This document shows, one piece after another, positions 5,721 to 8,804 of a stretch of 8,804 nucleotides of DNA. Each line of letters starts with the position of its first letter. Position 1 is the stretch's first letter. The notes under the pieces are model-generated. The model worked only from the letters and a program-made list of their open reading frames with translations. It ran no database searches and was not told the origin of the DNA. Source of the DNA: Acidobacteriota bacterium (GTDB lineage: Bacteria; Acidobacteriota; Terriglobia; Terriglobales; Acidobacteriaceae). Where the stretch lies: NCBI GenBank assembly GCA_021799405.1, contig JAJZAL010000216.1, positions 1-8,804 on the forward strand, in the 5' to 3' direction. Position numbers and translations under genes: made by a program.

Positions 5721-8615
5721 ATGGAAACCAGCTTCACCAACCGTTTGCAGGCGATCCTGCTGGCCTTGGCCACGCTCGCCCTGTTCGTGTTGGCGGTGAT
5801 GAATTTTCGCCAGGAGCGCATAACCCAGCAACCCTGGGACGGAGTCTGGTGGCACGAGACGGCGGGCGGACTCGTAGCAGACAGGGTGCTGCCGGGCGAA
5901 CCCGGCCAGCATGCTGGAATCAAGGATCACGACCTGCTGACCGCGGTGGATGATGCCCCCATCCAGCATGTCTCCGATCTTGAGCGGGCTTTCTACCGTG
6001 CCGGGCCCTACGGCCAGCTCTTTTACACCATCACCCGTCAGGGCGTTCATCTCGATACGCCGATCAAGGTGATCCCCGTACCAGCCGACAAGAGCATGGA
6101 GCTCGGGTTGCGCATCATCGGGCTCATCTATCTCCTCATCGGCTTCTACGTCCTCTTCCGCCGCTGGGGCGCCCCGCGTTCCACTCATTTCTACCTGTTC
6201 TGCCTGGTGTCCTTCGTGCTTTCCGCATTCAAGTACACCGGCCAATTTGACGCGCTCGATTGGACCATCTTCTGGTGCAATGTGCTGGCCGAAGCCTTGC
6301 AGCCGGCGCTCTTCGTGCATTTTGCGCTCAGTTTTCCCGAGGAGCGGCTCAAGAAGCTCAGCCGCCGCTGGCTTTTACCGTTGGTCTACGCGCCCGGCGC
6401 CGCGCTGTTCAGCCTCTGGATCTGGGTCATAGTCACGCGGGAGCCAACCTTCCTGCTGCTGCACCGGGTCAACCAGATCGCGACCGCTTACGACGCGGTC
6501 TTTTACGTGATGGCCGCCCTGCTCTTCCTGCGAGCTTATAGCCAGGCTGACTCGCCTCTGCTCCGCCAGCAGTTGAAGTGGGTCACCCGCGGCACGCTGC
6601 TCGCGGTTCTGCCATTCACGCTGTTTTACGCCGTCCCCTACCTTCTCGACCTGAATCCGCCGCGGCTGCTCACCAATCTTGCCGGCCTGTCGCTGGTCTT
6701 TCTGCCGCTGACCTTCAGCTGGGCCATCGTCCGTTACCGGCTGATGGACACCGACCTGATCTTCAAGCGCGGTGTAGCGTACACGCTGGCCACCGGCCTG
6801 CTGCTCGGCGGCTATTTCGGCATCATCGCTTTGATCGCGGTGATCGTCCACAGCGGCATGCCGCAGTCAGTACGGACCTGGGGCCTGGTGGTTGCCGTGG
6901 TTGTGGCGACCGCCGTCTTCGAACCGCTGAAACGAAGGATCCAGAACTGGATCGACCGCGTCTTCGATCGCCATCGCTATGACTACCGCAAGGCGTTGGT
7001 CGAGTTTGGCCGCAGCCTCAGCTCGGAGACCGATCTTCAGGCCCTGCTCGGGTCATTGGTTGAGCGCCTGCCGCGTACCCTGCTGGTGGCGCGGGTGGCC
7101 GTCTTCCTGGCCGACGAACCGGGCAAGCTGCGGTTGGCGGCCTCGCATGGTCTGCCCTCCGAGGTGAGTGCCAAGCAGTATGAATTGGCGCTGGGCTTCC
7201 TCGACTTCGACCACAGCAAAGGCCATTCACATATCTTCTTTGAGAACGCCCAGCAGGCCCTCCACCTGCCGGAAGCCGAGCAACGCACCGCCGCTCTCCT
7301 TGACCTCAACTACTATCTGCCCTGCCGCGTCGCGCAGGGCCAGCCGGAGAACGGCGAATCTGCCGCCAATGGCAATGGCGCTGCCAGCCGGACCATCGCC
7401 GTCATTGGCCTGGGCCGGACCCTGGGCGGAGATTTTCTGTCGAGCGAGGATGTGGAACTGCTTGAGTCCCTGGCCAGCTACATCGGCATCGCGCTGCAAA
7501 ACGCCAGTCTCTATGCCCGCCTTGAAGAGAAGATCGGCGAGTTTGAACGCCTCAAAGAGTTCAACGAGAATATCGTCGAGTCGATCAATGTCGGCATCCT
7601 CGCCGTTGATCTCGGCGGCCGCATTGAAAGCTGGAACGCGCAGATGGAGGCCATGTACGCCCTCAGCCGCGGTGAGGCCATCGGTCAGGAAATCAGCTCG
7701 GTCTTCCCGGCAGAGTTGATCGAGGCCATGGAGGAGTTCCGCAACGATCAGGGCGTCCACAACCTCTACAAGTTCCGCCTCACCACGCGCGCCGGCGAAG
7801 CGCGTACCGTCAATATTGCCGTCGCGCCGCTGCTCTCGCGGGACTTTATCCCCGTGGGCCGCATCATCCTGGTGGACGACATCACAGAACGGGTGACGCT
7901 GGAAGGCCAACTGGCCCAGGCCGACAAGCTCAGCTCTATCGGATTGCTTGCGGCCGGTGTGGCGCATGAGATCAACACGCCGCTTGCCGTCATCTCCTCC
8001 TACGCGCAGTTGCTCTCAAAACAACTGCGCGGCGATACGCGCCTTAGCCCGGTGCTCGACAAGATCACCCAGCAGAGCTTCCGCGCCGCTGAGATCGCCA
8101 ATGGCCTGCTGAATTTCTCGCGCACCTCCACCACGGAGTTCCGCGAAACTGATTTGAACCAGGTCATACGGGATACGCTGTCCCTGCTCGAACATCAGTT
8201 CAAAACCGCGCAGGTCCTCGTCGATATCGATCTTGCCGAGGATCTGCCGCCCATTCACGGCAACCCCGGCAAACTGCAACAGGTCTTTCTCAACCTGCTG
8301 TTGAACGCCAAGGAGGCCATGCCCGGCGGAGGCCGCCTCAGAGTAGCGACTTTAGGCAACGGCCACGTAGAAGCCGTGGTCACCGACTCCGGATCGGGCA
8401 TTGCTCCCGAGCATCTGAATCGCATCTACGACCCCTTCTTTACCACCAAGACCACGCCCAAACCTGGGGACAGGCGTGGCACAGGATTGGGACTCGCAGT
8501 TTCTTACGGCATTATTCAAGAGCACGCCGGCAAGATTCACGTCGAAAGCGCCGTTGGTTCCGGCACGACCTTTCATCTTGAGTTTCCCCTGATGAGGAAT
8601 TCTGTCCATGCCTGA
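5721..8615 (+). CDS. Membrane sensor histidine kinase: PDZ, multi-TM, GAF, PAS, HisKA, HATPase
   Basis: A 964-residue sensor kinase. Domains in order: TM1 (about 8-27); a PDZ-like domain (about 38-117, with GLVADRVLPGEPGQHAGIKD and the following DLLTAVDD strand), likely periplasmic; a block of about eight or nine TM helices (127-400) containing FVHFALSFPEE (198-208) and RYRLMDTDLIFKRGVAY (338-354); a linker VFDRHRYDYR (414-423); GAF (about 430-600); PAS (about 612-725); HisKA with phospho-acceptor His749 in GVAHEINTPL; and HATPase_c with N-box Asn862, G1 DSGSGI (889-894), F-box DPFFTTK (904-910) and G2 GTGLGL (920-925). All catalytic boxes are intact. ATG 5721 is preferred over GTG 5712, because neither has a good ribosome site and a stop at 5703-5705 blocks longer forms. 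The stop overlaps the downstream receiver gene by 8 nt, making a coupled two-component pair. An N-G-A-rich stretch (542-556) interrupts the GAF domain. The stimulus is unknown; the overall plan recalls PrsK-type kinases, but the PDZ differs. Confidence 0.92.
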   Translation: METSFTNRLQAILLALATLALFVLAVMNFRQERITQQPWDGVWWHETAGGLVADRVLPGEPGQHAGIKDHDLLTAVDDAPIQHVSDLERAFYRAGPYGQLFYTITRQGVHLDTPIKVIPVPADKSMELGLRIIGLIYLLIGFYVLFRRWGAPRSTHFYLFCLVSFVLSAFKYTGQFDALDWTIFWCNVLAEALQPALFVHFALSFPEERLKKLSRRWLLPLVYAPGAALFSLWIWVIVTREPTFLLLHRVNQIATAYDAVFYVMAALLFLRAYSQADSPLLRQQLKWVTRGTLLAVLPFTLFYAVPYLLDLNPPRLLTNLAGLSLVFLPLTFSWAIVRYRLMDTDLIFKRGVAYTLATGLLLGGYFGIIALIAVIVHSGMPQSVRTWGLVVAVVVATAVFEPLKRRIQNWIDRVFDRHRYDYRKALVEFGRSLSSETDLQALLGSLVERLPRTLLVARVAVFLADEPGKLRLAASHGLPSEVSAKQYELALGFLDFDHSKGHSHIFFENAQQALHLPEAEQRTAALLDLNYYLPCRVAQGQPENGESAANGNGAASRTIAVIGLGRTLGGDFLSSEDVELLESLASYIGIALQNASLYARLEEKIGEFERLKEFNENIVESINVGILAVDLGGRIESWNAQMEAMYALSRGEAIGQEISSVFPAELIEAMEEFRNDQGVHNLYKFRLTTRAGEARTVNIAVAPLLSRDFIPVGRIILVDDITERVTLEGQLAQADKLSSIGLLAAGVAHEINTPLAVISSYAQLLSKQLRGDTRLSPVLDKITQQSFRAAEIANGLLNFSRTSTTEFRETDLNQVIRDTLSLLEHQFKTAQVLVDIDLAEDLPPIHGNPGKLQQVFLNLLLNAKEAMPGGGRLRVATLGNGHVEAVVTDSGSGIAPEHLNRIYDPFFTTKTTPKPGDRRGTGLGLAVSYGIIQEHAGKIHVESAVGSGTTFHLEFPLMRNSVHA
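8594..8598 (+). promoter_or_regulatory. Ribosome binding site of the response regulator inside the kinase gene
   Basis: GAGGA lies 9 nt before the ATG at 8608, within the last codons of the kinase. Together with the 8-nt gene overlap this supports translational coupling and settles 8608 as the start. Confidence 0.6.
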
Positions 8616-8804
8616 GGTTGATTTTTCTTTGAATCTGCCCACGTCCATCTCTGCTGCAAACGGCAACACTACAACCGCCAGTATTCTGGTTATCGACGAC
8701 GAAGCCGCCATCCGCGAATCCCTGGAGGTACTGCTTACCCTGGAAGGCTATGCCGTCAAGATGGCCCCTGACGGAGAAGAAGGCCTGCGCCTTCTCGGAA
8801 GCGA
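8608..8804 (+). CDS. Response regulator receiver domain (partial, runs off the window)
   Basis: The first 65 codons of a response regulator that continues past the right edge. After an N-terminal stretch of about 24 Ser/Thr/Asn-rich residues comes the first receiver strand ILVIDDE (26-32) with the acidic pair Asp30-Asp31. Helix 1 (AAIRESLEVLLTLEG) and the second strand and helix (YAVKMAPDGEEGLRLL) follow. The phospho-acceptor Asp and any output domain lie outside the window. It overlaps the kinase gene by 8 nt in a different frame and is almost certainly its cognate partner. The RESLEVLLTLEGY pattern is common in NtrC-type sigma-54 activators paired with this kind of kinase, but the output domain cannot be seen, so that is only a guess. 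Confidence 0.9.
   Translation, partial: MPEVDFSLNLPTSISAANGNTTTASILVIDDEAAIRESLEVLLTLEGYAVKMAPDGEEGLRLLGS

Noticed and set aside
1..8804. CRISPR array, insertion sequence, tRNA or prophage signature
   Set aside because: No spaced direct repeats, transposase, integrase, tRNA fold or phage gene was seen on either strand.

Overview
The window is GC-rich, densely coding bacterial DNA. The best guess at origin is a soil Acidobacteriota (Terriglobia/Acidobacteriaceae type). This rests on gene content: a Tat-exported Gfo/Idh/MocA oxidoreductase, an EmrB-type transporter, and a large multi-domain histidine kinase followed by a response regulator. It also rests on the heptamer-based palindrome between the first two genes, a style of intergenic repeat I associate with this phylum from memory. 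No rRNA, tRNA or marker gene is present, so the assignment is inference.

Layout. 1-259 is a leader region with a TATAAT box and a small palindrome at its left edge. 260-1594 (+) encodes the exported Gfo/Idh/MocA oxidoreductase and 1671-2558 (+) a cytoplasmic aldo/keto reductase of the YdbC type. The two are 76 bp apart, with a perfect 15-bp-arm palindrome in the gap. 2559-2672 is a convergent gap holding a strong GC hairpin. 2673-4328 (-) is a 14-TM DHA2/EmrB-QacA family drug-type exporter. 4329-4710 is a divergent intergenic region. It holds a predicted promoter and structured leader for the exporter on the minus strand, and an extended -10 promoter with a LacI/GalR-type operator for the next gene on the plus strand. 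4711-5415 (+) is L-ribulose-5-phosphate 4-epimerase (araD) with its catalytic residues intact. 5416-5720 is intergenic. 5721-8615 (+) is a PDZ / multi-TM / GAF / PAS / HisKA / HATPase sensor kinase. Its last codons overlap the start of a response regulator (8608 onward) that runs off the right edge.

How the genes relate. The left pair looks like a sugar or polyol redox unit, though the two products work in different compartments. The epimerase is a lone pentose-catabolism gene whose operator suggests control by a LacI-family sugar repressor encoded elsewhere. The kinase and regulator form a translationally coupled two-component system whose stimulus is unknown. The exporter is a single transcription unit with no visible membrane-fusion partner. 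I see no mobile element, CRISPR array or defence system. The most distinctive items are the epimerase operator, the heptamer palindrome, the PDZ-containing sensor kinase, and the Asp-to-Asn change in the oxidoreductase active-site motif.
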